DNA of 64,000 nucleotides from Clostridium sp. AN503 (GTDB lineage: Bacteria; Bacillota; Clostridia; Lachnospirales; Lachnospiraceae), in the NCBI RefSeq assembly GCF_040719375.1, contig NZ_JBFDTP010000001.1, positions 1,364,001 to 1,428,000 of the forward strand, in the 5' to 3' direction. This document shows positions 17,603 to 26,706 of this stretch, piece by piece. The translations under genes and the position numbers were made by a program. The number at the start of each line of letters is the position of its first letter. Within the stretch, counting starts at the first letter, position 1. The notes below the pieces were generated by a model, which was not told where the DNA came from, ran no database searches, and saw only the letters and a program-made list of their open reading frames with translations.

Positions 17603-17998
17603 GTGGAGCAAAGGAAAAAGCTGAACGAAAAGAGCCGCAGAGCTTATGTGGAGGGGATGAAACGATACCAGGAACAGGGCGTGCGTGTTCTGATCGATGG
17701 GAAGGATGCTGATGATGAGCTTTGGGAAAAGATATTTGAGGTCCGGAAAGACGGCGGCTTTTATATGGGCGACTATATTCTGGAGGATGTATCAATTCCC
17801 ATGAAAGATGTACAAAAACTGCCGGAGACACTGTTGCGGCAGAGAACCTTATCCCAGCCGGATGTGGTAAGAGATGCCCAAACGGAATATGGGGCGGGAG
17901 CCGGTGATGAAGCAGATGCAGGTTCAGATCCAGATGCGGATCCCGGCAGGAAAAAGAAACTGAAGGAAATCCGGTTTGATATTGTGTATCACCGGTAG
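17603..17998 (+). CDS. small hypothetical protein of the kinase/P-loop unit
   Basis: This is a 131-residue protein. A charged helical N-terminus (residues 1-25) leads to a central part with GKDADDELWEKIFEVRKDGGFYMGDYILED. A low-complexity acidic stretch near residues 100-118 follows, and then a basic end. GTG 17603 lies behind GGAGGAGGGTCAC; an upstream in-frame GTG at 17543 lacks such a site. It follows the P-loop gene by 92 bp in the same direction and is likely part of that unit. I do not recognise the family. No signal peptide or membrane segment is visible. Confidence 0.6.
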   Translation: MEQRKKLNEKSRRAYVEGMKRYQEQGVRVLIDGKDADDELWEKIFEVRKDGGFYMGDYILEDVSIPMKDVQKLPETLLRQRTLSQPDVVRDAQTEYGAGAGDEADAGSDPDADPGRKKKLKEIRFDIVYHR

Positions 17999-18097
17999 TG
18001 AGGCGCCTTTTGGCGCAGACATGGGGCGGGGCTTCATGAGAGAATCCCAAATCAGCCTGGGAATGAAGCAGGGGCGGGGAAAATAAAAGTAATGTCT

Positions 18098-18155
18098 CTG
18101 AATTATTGGCTTTTGTGCGCCTGAGTTAAATTCAATAAGCATAAAAGTCAATAAT
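18098..18155. repeat. imperfect inverted repeat in intergenic region
   Basis: The segment around 18100-18118 (ATTATTGGCTTTTGTGC) is nearly the reverse complement of 18137-18155 (GCATAAAAGTCAATAATTT). The rest of 17999-18274 holds only a 13-codon open frame at 18169 behind TTGGAGG and no recognisable gene. Confidence 0.4.
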
Positions 18156-18274
18156 TTGGAGGTTGGATATGAGGGGGAACTGCGCTGCTTTTATGGGATC
18201 TGACAGATAGAACGCCAGACTGTTTTTGTCAGATGTGTGCAGTTTTATGATTCAGATTATGGATGAAATAAAAA

Positions 18275-18320
18275 AGAAACGGGCAGGCCACAACAATAAG
18301 TGTGGTGAAAACCCGTTTCT
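18275..18320 (-). terminator. terminator of the minus-strand HAD/SBP operon
   Basis: AGAAACGGG (18275-18283) pairs with CCCGTTTCT (18312-18320), and an inner CCACA/TGTGG pair extends the stem. Read on the minus strand it ends in a T run (18268-18274), 33 bp beyond the HAD gene. Confidence 0.75.
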
Positions 18321-18352
18321 CATAGTCAATGTAATGCAAGAAAGCTAACTTG

Positions 18353-19177
18353 TCAACACAAAATTATCTTTTCAGCAGATGTTCTCAGCAGATCCCCCAT
18401 CTCTTTTAGGGAGAGAAAGACACCGTCGGGACGTATTTTTGCGCGATCAAGGTCTGCTGTTTTTGTTTCTCCGGTCAGCACCAGAAAGCCGGTAACTCCG
18501 TTATTTACACCTGCAGCTACGTCAGTATATAACCGGTCACCGACAAAAGCGATCTGGTCTCTGGGAGCGCCGGTCTTCTTTAAAATCTGTTCGATGGTTT
18601 CTGGAAACGGCTTGCCCATATATTTGGGTGCTTTTCCCGTTGAACGTGTAATAGCTGCACAAAGAGCACCGCAGTCCGGAATAAACCCGTCTTCTATTGG
18701 GCAGTTAATATCCATATGGGTAGCCAGAAATAACGCGCCATTCCGGATAAAACTGCATGCACGTTCTAACTTATGGTAAGTCAGTGTTGTGTCAAATCCC
18801 ACTACTACAATGTCAGGCTGTTCTTCTGTCAGTGGGATACCGGATTGCAGAAAGCTTGTCTTTAACGAGCCGGTTCCCAATAAATACACGCTGTGTCCCG
18901 GATAATACTGCTTTAAATATTCAATCATTACATCTCCCGAAGTCATGATCTGGCTGGCGTCAACAGAACAGTTCATGGATCTCAGCTTTTTTACATATGT
19001 TTCCGCAGATTTGGATGAGTTATTGGTAAAGAACATATAACGGCGTCCTGTATATTCCAATGTCCGCAGAAACTCCAGAGATCCGTCTATCATGTGTTCG
19101 CCAAGATAAAAAGTACCGTCCATATCCAGCACAAAAAGCTTTGTTTTTTCAAGTAATGATATTCTATGGTCTATCAA
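18353..19177 (-). CDS. HAD-superfamily (class IIA, NagD-like) sugar phosphatase
   Basis: This is a 274-residue haloacid-dehalogenase-type phosphatase. FVLDMDGTFYLG near residue 15 gives the nucleophile and acid Asp. MFFTNNSSKS is motif II, the conserved Lys sits in MGKPFPE, and AFVGDRLYTDVAAG is motif III. The C2 cap between them is typical of NagD/AraL enzymes, which dephosphorylate sugar phosphates or nucleotides. The start is TTG 19177 behind AAAGGAG. It lies 12 bp after a solute-binding-protein gene and ends this minus-strand operon. The trio looks less G+C-rich than its surroundings by eye. Confidence 0.85.
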   Translation of the reverse strand: MIDHRISLLEKTKLFVLDMDGTFYLGEHMIDGSLEFLRTLEYTGRRYMFFTNNSSKSAETYVKKLRSMNCSVDASQIMTSGDVMIEYLKQYYPGHSVYLLGTGSLKTSFLQSGIPLTEEQPDIVVVGFDTTLTYHKLERACSFIRNGALFLATHMDINCPIEDGFIPDCGALCAAITRSTGKAPKYMGKPFPETIEQILKKTGAPRDQIAFVGDRLYTDVAAGVNNGVTGFLVLTGETKTADLDRAKIRPDGVFLSLKEMGDLLRTSAEKIILC

Positions 19178-19189
19178 GGCTGTTCTCCT

Positions 19190-20524
19190 TTATGAGCCGC
19201 TCAATATTTCGTTGATCTCTACCTCCATCTCTTTCAGAGACGCCTCTACGTCAAGGTCTTCCTGGATGATCTCATCCATCCAATTCCTCCATGCGGTGGA
19301 TACCTGACTCCAATCAGTGCGCTGGATCCCGGGAGTGATGATGTCGAGATTATCAAAAATAATCTGAAATTCCGGCTTCTGTTTTAAAAAGGCTTTGCCT
19401 TCATCCGTTTCCTGTACGGATTTTCTCGTGGGCAGGTAACCTGATTCAGAAGCCCATATCATATTGACTTCTTTGCTCATTAAGTACGAGAGAAATTCCC
19501 AGGAGGCGTCTTTTATCTTCTGATCATTTTTAGCCGGGAGAAACAGGACATTTCCTCCCAATACCTGTTCTTTTGTCTCGCCTCCGGGCAGCCATGCCAT
19601 CCCAACGTCAAAGCTGCAGCTATCGACGATTGTGTCATACAGCGAGCTGGTATAAACTACGGACAGAGCCTTTCCATCAATAAAGTTCTGACGCATGACA
19701 GAGGCGGCATCTTCTCCGGTTGCAAGATAGGTATATCCTTTTTTCGCCCAATCCTTTATATCAGAAACCACTTTTACAGAATTTTCTGATGCAAGATCGG
19801 TCGTACCTTCCGCAGTGACCAGGGAAACCCCGTTATTTATAAAGAAAGGTTCATAATACCATGTAATCCAGCCGGGGAATACCATGCCATAGCGGTTTGT
19901 GGTGCCATCCGCAGCGACATCGGAGGCCTGTTCTAAAAACCGGGGCAGTTCATTCCATGTTTCAGGTATTTCCAGACCTAATTCATTCATCTTATCCCGA
20001 TTGTAATAGATCACTTCCGTGGATACGAGAAATGGCAGGGCAACCTGGGTGTCCTCGTATTTTGCAGCCTGGATCAGACCTTCTCCAAAGTCGTCTATTT
20101 CAAAATTGTCACGTTGAATGTAGGGCCCCAGATCTTCACATAAGCCGCCGGCGCCATACGCGGTTACATAGGGGATATTCGCCATAGCTACGCCGGGCAG
20201 GCTTGTCTCTGCAGCATTGGCGGAAACGATAGCTTCATTCAGCGCAGTATAGTTCCCAATATACAGGGGCTTTACTACCATATCGTCATGGGTGTTGTTA
20301 AAATCGCTGATAACGCGGTTTAAAGTTGCTTGATACTGGTTCTCCAGCGCATGCCAGAATTCAATCTCTAACACGTCGGAAGAAGTGCCGGCATCTGTAT
20401 TTGTTTCAGATGCAGAAACCTTGGAAGCGTTTGTTTCAGATGATGTTTCCGTGGCTTTAGTAGAGCAGCCGCTTACAGTTATCATTGTAAGTAATGCGAT
20501 TCCTGCCAAATACCTTTTCAACAT
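19190..20524 (-). CDS. extracellular solute-binding lipoprotein, family 1 (UgpB-like)
   Basis: This is a 444-residue lipoprotein. The signal peptide ends in the lipobox VSGC (Cys20), followed by a Ser/Thr-rich linker, then IEFWHALENQYQ, typical of sugar and glycerol-phosphate binding proteins (UgpB/MalE type). C-terminal parts LPTRKSV and WRNWMDEI also fit. It would capture a carbohydrate outside the cell for an ABC importer. No permease or ATPase lies next to it, which is unusual; its partners must be elsewhere or lost. It follows a TIM-barrel isomerase gene by 12 bp, with AAAGGAGG upstream. Confidence 0.85.
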   Translation of the reverse strand: MLKRYLAGIALLTMITVSGCSTKATETSSETNASKVSASETNTDAGTSSDVLEIEFWHALENQYQATLNRVISDFNNTHDDMVVKPLYIGNYTALNEAIVSANAAETSLPGVAMANIPYVTAYGAGGLCEDLGPYIQRDNFEIDDFGEGLIQAAKYEDTQVALPFLVSTEVIYYNRDKMNELGLEIPETWNELPRFLEQASDVAADGTTNRYGMVFPGWITWYYEPFFINNGVSLVTAEGTTDLASENSVKVVSDIKDWAKKGYTYLATGEDAASVMRQNFIDGKALSVVYTSSLYDTIVDSCSFDVGMAWLPGGETKEQVLGGNVLFLPAKNDQKIKDASWEFLSYLMSKEVNMIWASESGYLPTRKSVQETDEGKAFLKQKPEFQIIFDNLDIITPGIQRTDWSQVSTAWRNWMDEIIQEDLDVEASLKEMEVEINEILSGS

Positions 20525-20536
20525 ATTTTTCCTCCT

Positions 20537-21424
20537 TTATTCCGCAAGTGTGAGCAGATATACCCCCAGTTCATATGCATAGTGCATCATTGCGTCGATC
20601 ATTGGATCCGGAAGCCGGTCTGTCATTTTATGAGTTTCATATGCAAATGCCCCCTGATAGTTGATCTTTTTTAACGTTTTCATGATGGGCGCCCATTCTA
20701 TAGTCCCCAGATACGGAAGCAGATGATCATCGATCACACCATAGTTATCCTGGACATGTGTGGCAATCAGACGGTCCCCCATCATTTCAAGGCATTCCGG
20801 CTGGTTCCAGTTCATTAGATTTGCATGTCCAAAATCCCAGACAATCCCTACATTGTCATAAGACTGGTGCAGGGTGTCTACCAGATCGATCAGATCCTCC
20901 GGGTCAGCCAGATAACGGGGCACCCGTACCCGTTTTTCGCTGTCGTTTAAATCAAACAGATTTTCTATAGCCAGTGTCACACCGTGTTTAGCTGCAAATT
21001 CCAGATGTGGTTTGAAATATTCCATATTTTCCTGTTTGTTTTTCCTGTAATCCGGACGATAAGGGCGTGATCCCCCGTGGATTACTACAATATCAGCGCC
21101 GAGTTCTGACGAGGCAATGATAGAACGGCGTACCATCTCTTCCTCAACCTCACGATAAGGATAATCCGGATCAATGACATTATAGAAGGGGGCGTGGGAC
21201 TGGCTGACAGTCATCCCAAGCTCGTCAATGACCTCCTTGCATTTCTGGATCCACTCCTTCCAGTCATCATGATATAACTCTGTCTTATTTCTTCTGGTCC
21301 ATGCAAAGTTAAGGTCTAAATCCCTAAAACCGGCTTTATGGATTCTGCGGATGCTTTCCAGCATGGGACCTACGCTCCCGTCTGGCCTCGGACCATAAAA
21401 TAATGTTGTAGTTGATAGCTTCAT
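20537..21424 (-). CDS. sugar phosphate isomerase/epimerase (xylose-isomerase-like TIM barrel)
   Basis: This is a 295-residue AP_endonuc_2-family barrel. Metal-site stretches are visible: SHAPFYN, VIHGGSRPY, AIENLFD, WDFGHANLM and HVQDNYG, where His, Glu and Asp ligands lie. Relatives isomerise or epimerise sugars or inositol derivatives. ATG 21424, behind TAAGGAGAAG, is chosen over an upstream start at 21469. It is the first gene of a minus-strand operon with a binding lipoprotein and a HAD phosphatase. The natural substrate cannot be told. Confidence 0.83.
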   Translation of the reverse strand: MKLSTTTLFYGPRPDGSVGPMLESIRRIHKAGFRDLDLNFAWTRRNKTELYHDDWKEWIQKCKEVIDELGMTVSQSHAPFYNVIDPDYPYREVEEEMVRRSIIASSELGADIVVIHGGSRPYRPDYRKNKQENMEYFKPHLEFAAKHGVTLAIENLFDLNDSEKRVRVPRYLADPEDLIDLVDTLHQSYDNVGIVWDFGHANLMNWNQPECLEMMGDRLIATHVQDNYGVIDDHLLPYLGTIEWAPIMKTLKKINYQGAFAYETHKMTDRLPDPMIDAMMHYAYELGVYLLTLAE

Positions 21425-21540
21425 AGATCTTCTCCTTAGTTTTATTAGCAATCTGGCTGTAGTTTCCACAGCATGTAAACCCGCCCTCCTTTTTTTAGAT
21501 TTGAAAATGATACAGTCAGTTCACTTCACGGGTAAAATAT

Positions 21541-21585
21541 AAAAAGAGCAAGGCTGTCATGTAACATACATGCCTTACTCTTTTT
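21541..21585. terminator. hairpin with T runs on both sides (leader attenuator or bidirectional terminator)
   Basis: A 14-bp stem with one mismatch is formed by 21541-21554 and 21572-21585. Either strand reads into a T run. It lies about 115 bp upstream of the isomerase start, inside the probable leader of that operon. The rest of 21425-21836 is very AT-rich and holds no gene. Confidence 0.5.
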
Positions 21586-21836
21586 CTCAATAGCATTATT
21601 TAACTATATTCTAACAAACGGACGATATATCGTCAATAGTAATTTAATAATTAATATATAAATTAAATTTTAAATAAAATAACAAAATACACAAAGTTTT
21701 CGTACAATACATATTTGGTTATTCTCATAAGGTATTATTTTAAAAGCTATAAAATTATTATGAAAATTTAAGAGAAACAGGAGTACCATCTGTGGTATAA
21801 TGTAATTCAAATATACCCCCGGAGGAGAGTCCACCA

Positions 21837-23498
21837 ATGAAAAGATTTCTGACGACCCTGATAACCGTTTTTATCACGATTTTCATCCTTGCAGGAGCAG
21901 CCGCAGGCTTTTTCCTCTATTATAAATACGCCCCGTCCAAAGACCTTGCCGACCAGACAGCGTGGTTTGGCGCAAGCGGCGATGAGGTGGCGGTATTTCT
22001 CGACAATGTGCAGGCCGAATCTGTGACAGGCCGGTACATCGATGGAGAGGTCTATCTTCCGCTGACCTGGGTGAACGAGAATATCAACGAGAAGTTCTAC
22101 TGGGATGCGGCAGGCAGCCAGCTGATCTATACGCTGCCGGAATCCATTGTCTATGCAGATGGGTCTACCCTGGGGAGCAATGGAAAACCGCTGCTGGTCC
22201 AGAAGGACGACCAGGTGTGGCTGATGACCGGCCTGATCACCACTTATACGGATGTCCGCATGGAAGTGTTTGACAGCGGCGAGGTAAAACGGATCTTTGT
22301 GGACACGGTCTGGGATGCCGAAGAAGTTTCTGCTGTCAAGAAGGATGGAAAGGTCCGCATCCGTGGAGGAGTCAAGAGTGATATCCTGACGGATGTGCTG
22401 TCCGGGGCGGAAGTCACAGTGCTTGAGAATCTTGAGAACTGGACTTATGTGCGAACCAGCGACGGATATGTCGGCTATATCCAGAATAAACTGTTGGAGG
22501 CGGCTGAGACGCGCGCGAGGGTGAGTACCTTTGATGAGCCGGAGTACACCAGTATATCCATGGAGGAGCCGGTGACGCTGGTATGGCATCAGGTGACTTC
22601 CCAAAAGGCCAACCAGTCGATGGAGCAGCTTGCAGCCAATACAAAAGGGGTGAATGTGATCGCCCCCACCTGGTTTATGCTGACGGAGAACGACGGTACG
22701 TACGAGTCTCTTGCGGACCAGTCCTATGTGGATAAGGCCCACGCCATGGGGATGCAGGTCTGGGCGGTCCTGGACAATTTCAACCGGGGCGACCGTGTGC
22801 AGTCAGAAGTGCTTTTTGCCAGCACCGAAGCGCGAAGGAAGCTGATCGCTGATCTGATCAGTGAAGTGAAGCAGTATGGGATAGACGGGATCAACCTGGA
22901 TATCGAGGGGATCAAGCCGGAGGCAGGCCCTCATTATGTGCAGTTTATCCGCGAGCTGTCTGTGGACTGCCGGAAGAATGGTATCGTACTGTCCGTGGAC
23001 AATACAGTGCCGTCGCCGTACAGCGCATTTTACAACCGGGCGGAGCAGGGACGGGTGGCGGATTACGTGATCATTATGGGATATGATGAACATACATCCA
23101 AGAGCGAAGCAGGTTCTGTCGCATCTATTGGATATGAGAGAAAAGGGATTGAGGATACATTAAAGCAGGTCCCGAAGGAGAAAGTCATCAGCGGAATCCC
23201 GTTCTTTACCCGGCTGTGGAAAGAGGAGGTGGGTGAGACCAGTGTCCAGTCTATGGGGATTGAAGCCGCCACGCGGTGGGTGGAAGAAAATCAAGTGGAG
23301 TTGTACTGGCAGGAGGAGCTGGGACAGTACTACGGAGAACTGAAGCAGGGGGCGGCGACATACTCCATCTGGATGGAGGAGGCGCGTTCCATCGGGGAAA
23401 AGATGCAGCTGATCAGGGATTACGACCTGGCAGGAGTTGCGTGCTGGAAGCTGGGCTTTGAACCGCCGGAGCTTTGGGATGTGGTGAAACTGCCATAA
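21837..23498 (+). CDS. GH18-family hydrolase with SH3-type wall domain
   Basis: This is a 553-residue membrane-anchored or secreted protein. A hydrophobic segment lies at 6-30 and a beta-rich domain at about 40-160. A bacterial SH3 domain follows near 165-215 (WTYVRTSDGYVGYIQ), then a GH18 barrel from about 235. The catalytic motif reads DGINLDIEGI, with the acid Glu kept and Asn at the second Asp position. GYDEHTS and the final WKLGFEP fit the YaaH/YdhD type of spore and cell-wall glycosidases. It probably cleaves peptidoglycan or cortex N-acetylglucosamine linkages. It starts behind GGAGGAG. Confidence 0.82.
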   Translation: MKRFLTTLITVFITIFILAGAAAGFFLYYKYAPSKDLADQTAWFGASGDEVAVFLDNVQAESVTGRYIDGEVYLPLTWVNENINEKFYWDAAGSQLIYTLPESIVYADGSTLGSNGKPLLVQKDDQVWLMTGLITTYTDVRMEVFDSGEVKRIFVDTVWDAEEVSAVKKDGKVRIRGGVKSDILTDVLSGAEVTVLENLENWTYVRTSDGYVGYIQNKLLEAAETRARVSTFDEPEYTSISMEEPVTLVWHQVTSQKANQSMEQLAANTKGVNVIAPTWFMLTENDGTYESLADQSYVDKAHAMGMQVWAVLDNFNRGDRVQSEVLFASTEARRKLIADLISEVKQYGIDGINLDIEGIKPEAGPHYVQFIRELSVDCRKNGIVLSVDNTVPSPYSAFYNRAEQGRVADYVIIMGYDEHTSKSEAGSVASIGYERKGIEDTLKQVPKEKVISGIPFFTRLWKEEVGETSVQSMGIEAATRWVEENQVELYWQEELGQYYGELKQGAATYSIWMEEARSIGEKMQLIRDYDLAGVACWKLGFEPPELWDVVKLP

Positions 23499-23551
23499 AG
23501 AGGCGGCAGGGACCGGACAGATCACTATAAAACAGGAAAGATGTGTTGTGT

Positions 23552-25075
23552 ATGATGGGATGGTTTGGTGCAGGGAAAGCTGATGCTGGACGGCACGACA
23601 TGGAGCAGTGCAATAATGGACAGTGCAGAAAAAGAACGATGACCATTTTTGCAAAAACGGCGGCACTGGCGCTCGCGGCAGCGCTCACTGTCTGTGGATG
23701 TACGCGCAGCACAGATGTGGAACCTTCCGTATCGGTAGCACCGTCGGGTACAGCAGAGACGGATGGGACGGGGACGTCTGGATCGGAGCCGTTTGAGATT
23801 GAGCCGTCTTCAGAGGCAGTGACGGAGGAACCGTCCTCCGGGCATGAGACGCTCGAAACGGAGCCGGAATCAGGCAAAGACAAGCCTGGGGATGAGCAGC
23901 CGGAGGAAGGTTGGGAGAAGAACATCCTGATTGGAACGGATATCCACTATCTGGCCAATTCCCTGACGGACGGGGGCGTCCGGTTCCGGCAGATGGTAGA
24001 GCATGGAGATGGGAAAGTAGTCACTTATATTGATGAGATCACGGATGCGTTTCTGGACGAGGTTGTCCGGCTGCGGCCCGCCGCATTGATCCTGAGCGGG
24101 GACCTGACGTTGGACGGAGAGAAGAAGAGCCATGAGGAGCTGGCGCAGAAGCTGTACCGGGTAAAGGATGCCGGGATCCCAGTGCTCGTGATCCCGGGCA
24201 ATCATGATATCAACAACCGCCGGGCGGCGAGGTTTGAGGGCACAGAACGGCTTCCGGCAGAGTACACCACGCCGGAGGAATTCCGTGAGATTTACCGGGA
24301 TTTTGGGTACGATGATGCAGCCAGCGAGGACCGTGGAAGTTTAAGCTATGTGTATGAGCTGGATGAAGAGAACAGGGTGCTGATGCTGGATACCTGCCAG
24401 TACCGTCCGGTGGCGAAGGTAGGGGGCGCGATCTTAAGCGACACTTATGACTGGATTGAGGAGCAGCTGGAGCTTGCCTGGGATGAGGACGCGTATGTGA
24501 TACCGGTGGCGCACCACAATCTTCTGGATGAGAGTGAGATCTACGTGGACGACTGTACGATTGAGCATGGGGAACAGCTGGTGGAGCTTCTGGAGGACTG
24601 GGATATCCCTCTGTTTTTAAGCGGTCATCTCCACGTGCAGCACTGCAAGCGGTCGGATGGGGACGACGGTATCTGGGAGATGGTGACCAGCTCCCTGGCG
24701 ACGCCGGCCTGCCAGTATGGCGCGCTCACCTGGAGAGACGACGGCAGCTTCAACTACAAGACATGGGCTGTAGATGTGGAAAAATGGGCAGCGGACCAGA
24801 AGATTTCCGATATTAACCTGCTGAACTTCAATAAGTTCAAGGACCCGTTTTTGCGGGAGGTATTTTACAATCAGTCCATAGACGCTCTGAAAAAAGTGAG
24901 AGGGCTTACGGATGACCAAAGGATGCGGATGTCCCGCCTGTATTCAGAGCTGAATTACTATTATTACCAGGGGACGGCATATCTGGTAAGGGACGGCGTG
25001 GAGCAGGATCAGGATTACCAGTTGTGGCTGGACGAGGGCGCGGCTGAGAGGAATCGGAATATCTTCAGTACATAA
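23552..25075 (+). CDS. metallophosphoesterase lipoprotein
   Basis: This is a calcineurin-fold phosphoesterase of about 507 residues. A signal peptide ends at the lipobox LTVCGC. A Ser/Glu/Pro-rich spacer of some 70 residues is followed by IGTDIHYLANS, LILSGDLTLDG, VIPGNHDINN, PVAHHNLLD and FLSGHLHVQH, giving all metal ligands. It should act outside the membrane on a phosphodiester or phosphate ester of the envelope. The start is uncertain: ATG 23552 has weak AGGAAAG, while ATG 23639 would begin the signal peptide directly. It follows the GH18 gene closely. Confidence 0.8.
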   Translation: MMGWFGAGKADAGRHDMEQCNNGQCRKRTMTIFAKTAALALAAALTVCGCTRSTDVEPSVSVAPSGTAETDGTGTSGSEPFEIEPSSEAVTEEPSSGHETLETEPESGKDKPGDEQPEEGWEKNILIGTDIHYLANSLTDGGVRFRQMVEHGDGKVVTYIDEITDAFLDEVVRLRPAALILSGDLTLDGEKKSHEELAQKLYRVKDAGIPVLVIPGNHDINNRRAARFEGTERLPAEYTTPEEFREIYRDFGYDDAASEDRGSLSYVYELDEENRVLMLDTCQYRPVAKVGGAILSDTYDWIEEQLELAWDEDAYVIPVAHHNLLDESEIYVDDCTIEHGEQLVELLEDWDIPLFLSGHLHVQHCKRSDGDDGIWEMVTSSLATPACQYGALTWRDDGSFNYKTWAVDVEKWAADQKISDINLLNFNKFKDPFLREVFYNQSIDALKKVRGLTDDQRMRMSRLYSELNYYYYQGTAYLVRDGVEQDQDYQLWLDEGAAERNRNIFST

Positions 25076-25194
25076 TCCGTGACGCCGTCCAGGATTACAA
25101 CCGGGCAGGAGAATGAGCTGGAAACATTACGTCTTTTTTCTATCAGACAACGATATATTAGATTATAGCAATGTCATAAAGGTGGAGAGAAGAC

Positions 25195-25893
25195 GTGGTG
25201 GAGAATCGGAAAGCGGAAATGTTGATGGCAGCGCTGCTGCTGGTCTTTGTATTTTTGATATCCCGTCATGCGGGGATGATGGTTTCCGGTCAGAATGTGG
25301 TGGCGGGCAGGAAAAAGCCGGTTGTTGTGATCGACAGCGGGCACGGCGGTAATGATCCCGGCAAGATCGGCGTGGACGGAAGCCTGGAGAAAGACATTAA
25401 CCTCCAGATCGCAAAACAACTGCGGGAATATCTGGAGGCTTCCGACGTGGAGGTCGTTATGACCCGGGAGGATGACAGAGGTCTCTACGAGAGCAGTGAC
25501 AGCCATAAAAAGATGGCGGATATGAAGAACCGGTGTGCCAGGATAGAAGAGGCGTCGCCGGATATCGTGGTCAGCATCCATCAGAACAGTTACCATGAAG
25601 AACCGATCTCAGGCGGCCAGGTTTTCTATTACAAGGATTCGGAGAAAGGAAAAAAGCTGGCGGAGATTTTGCAGAAGCGCTTTGATTTTGTTTTAGGAGA
25701 TAAAAATACCCGTCAGGCGAAGCCCAACGGGAACTATTATCTGCTGCTGCATGTGAAGCAGCCCATTGTGATCGTGGAATGCGGTTTTTTGTCCAACTGG
25801 AAAGAAGCCGCGGCTCTGAATTCCGAAGAGTATCAGAACCGGCTGGCCTGGACGATCCATATGGGGATCATGCAGTATCTAAACAGCCAGTGA
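25195..25893 (+). CDS. cwlD: N-acetylmuramoyl-L-alanine amidase, CwlD-like
   Basis: This is a 232-residue Amidase_3 protein. The N-terminal hydrophobic anchor spans about 9-28. VVVIDSGHGGNDPG gives the first zinc His, LEKDINL the Glu, VSIHQNS the second His, and IVECGFLSN the catalytic Glu. Size and layout match CwlD, which in Bacillus subtilis removes peptide stems from spore-cortex muramic acid before lactam formation. The start is GTG 25195 behind AAGGTGGAG. Its position after a GH18 hydrolase fits envelope or spore work. Confidence 0.85.
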   Translation: MVENRKAEMLMAALLLVFVFLISRHAGMMVSGQNVVAGRKKPVVVIDSGHGGNDPGKIGVDGSLEKDINLQIAKQLREYLEASDVEVVMTREDDRGLYESSDSHKKMADMKNRCARIEEASPDIVVSIHQNSYHEEPISGGQVFYYKDSEKGKKLAEILQKRFDFVLGDKNTRQAKPNGNYYLLLHVKQPIVIVECGFLSNWKEAAALNSEEYQNRLAWTIHMGIMQYLNSQ

Positions 25894-25958
25894 CCGTGTA
25901 AGGGATCATAGATGAATAATCCGCCGTTTCCTGTCCACACTAGCTTTGAGGTGATAAA

Positions 25959-26114
25959 ATGGACCAGAAGCAGGGAAAACAGGAGCCTACAAAAGAATTG
26001 ATCGAGGAAGCCAAAAAGGTGGAGACATTCAATCCACTCTGGCACGACGGGGAGTTCCTTGGCCCCAACGCGGTGAGATACAGGGATGCAGACGACGAGA
26101 GGGACAGCGAATAG
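25959..26114 (+). CDS. 51-residue acidic hypothetical protein
   Basis: This open frame runs from ATG 25959 to TAG 26114, with GAGGTGATAA directly upstream as ribosome site. The product is highly charged (DQKQGKQEPTKELIEEAKKVE), has one aromatic patch (FNPLWHDGEFLGPNAVRY) and an acidic tail. No membrane segment or cysteine is present. It follows cwlD by 65 bp and is convergent with the transporter genes. I do not recognise it; homologues with the same length would confirm it. Confidence 0.5.
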   Translation: MDQKQGKQEPTKELIEEAKKVETFNPLWHDGEFLGPNAVRYRDADDERDSE

Positions 26115-26140
26115 CTGCCCCTCGTTTTTATCCATGGCGG

Positions 26141-26704
26141 TCAGATCATGAGCTGGAACAACGCCTCTAAAACCCCGCAGCTAACCATGACTTTGATCGG
26201 GTCGATCTTAAATTTGCGCAGTGCAAAAAGCGCGCCGAGGAAATAAAGGAAAAACCGGATCTGGAAATTGCCTCCTGCAAAGGAAATATGGCTGTCGGCA
26301 AAAAAGCATGGCATCATGATGGTAATACCCGCATTTAAGATCATGGCGACCACAGCCGGGCGCAGGGAGGTCAGGATCCCCTGCATCAGGGTCAGATTGC
26401 GGTATTTTGTATATAATTTGGTCAACACGGTGACAAAGATACAGGAGGGCAGGATGCAGCCAAAGGTGGCGACCAGCCCGCCTGGGATCCCTGCGATCTG
26501 ATTGCCCACAAAGGTTGCGGAGTTAACGGCGATCGGACCCGGCGTCATCTCTGCGATCGTGACCAGATCAGAAAAATCAGTCATCGTAAGCCAGTGGAAT
26601 TTGTCGATCACCTGTGCCTGGATCAGAGGCATGGCGGCATATCCGCCGCCAAAGCTGAAAGCGCCTATTTTTAGGAACGCGGTAAACAAAAGTACATAGA
26701 TCAT
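26141..26704 (-). CDS. chromate-transporter-family subunit, second of a pair
   Basis: This is a 187-residue membrane protein of the short-chain CHR family. FSFGGGYAAMPLIQ near residue 15 and EMTPGPIAVNSATFVG near residue 50 are the family signatures, followed by about four further helices. Short members work as pairs with opposite membrane orientation. In the few tested cases they export chromate; the true substrate here is unproven. It starts 2 bp after its partner, suggesting coupled translation. Confidence 0.85.
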   Translation of the reverse strand: MIYVLLFTAFLKIGAFSFGGGYAAMPLIQAQVIDKFHWLTMTDFSDLVTIAEMTPGPIAVNSATFVGNQIAGIPGGLVATFGCILPSCIFVTVLTKLYTKYRNLTLMQGILTSLRPAVVAMILNAGITIMMPCFFADSHISFAGGNFQIRFFLYFLGALFALRKFKIDPIKVMVSCGVLEALFQLMI

Positions 26705-26706
26705 GA

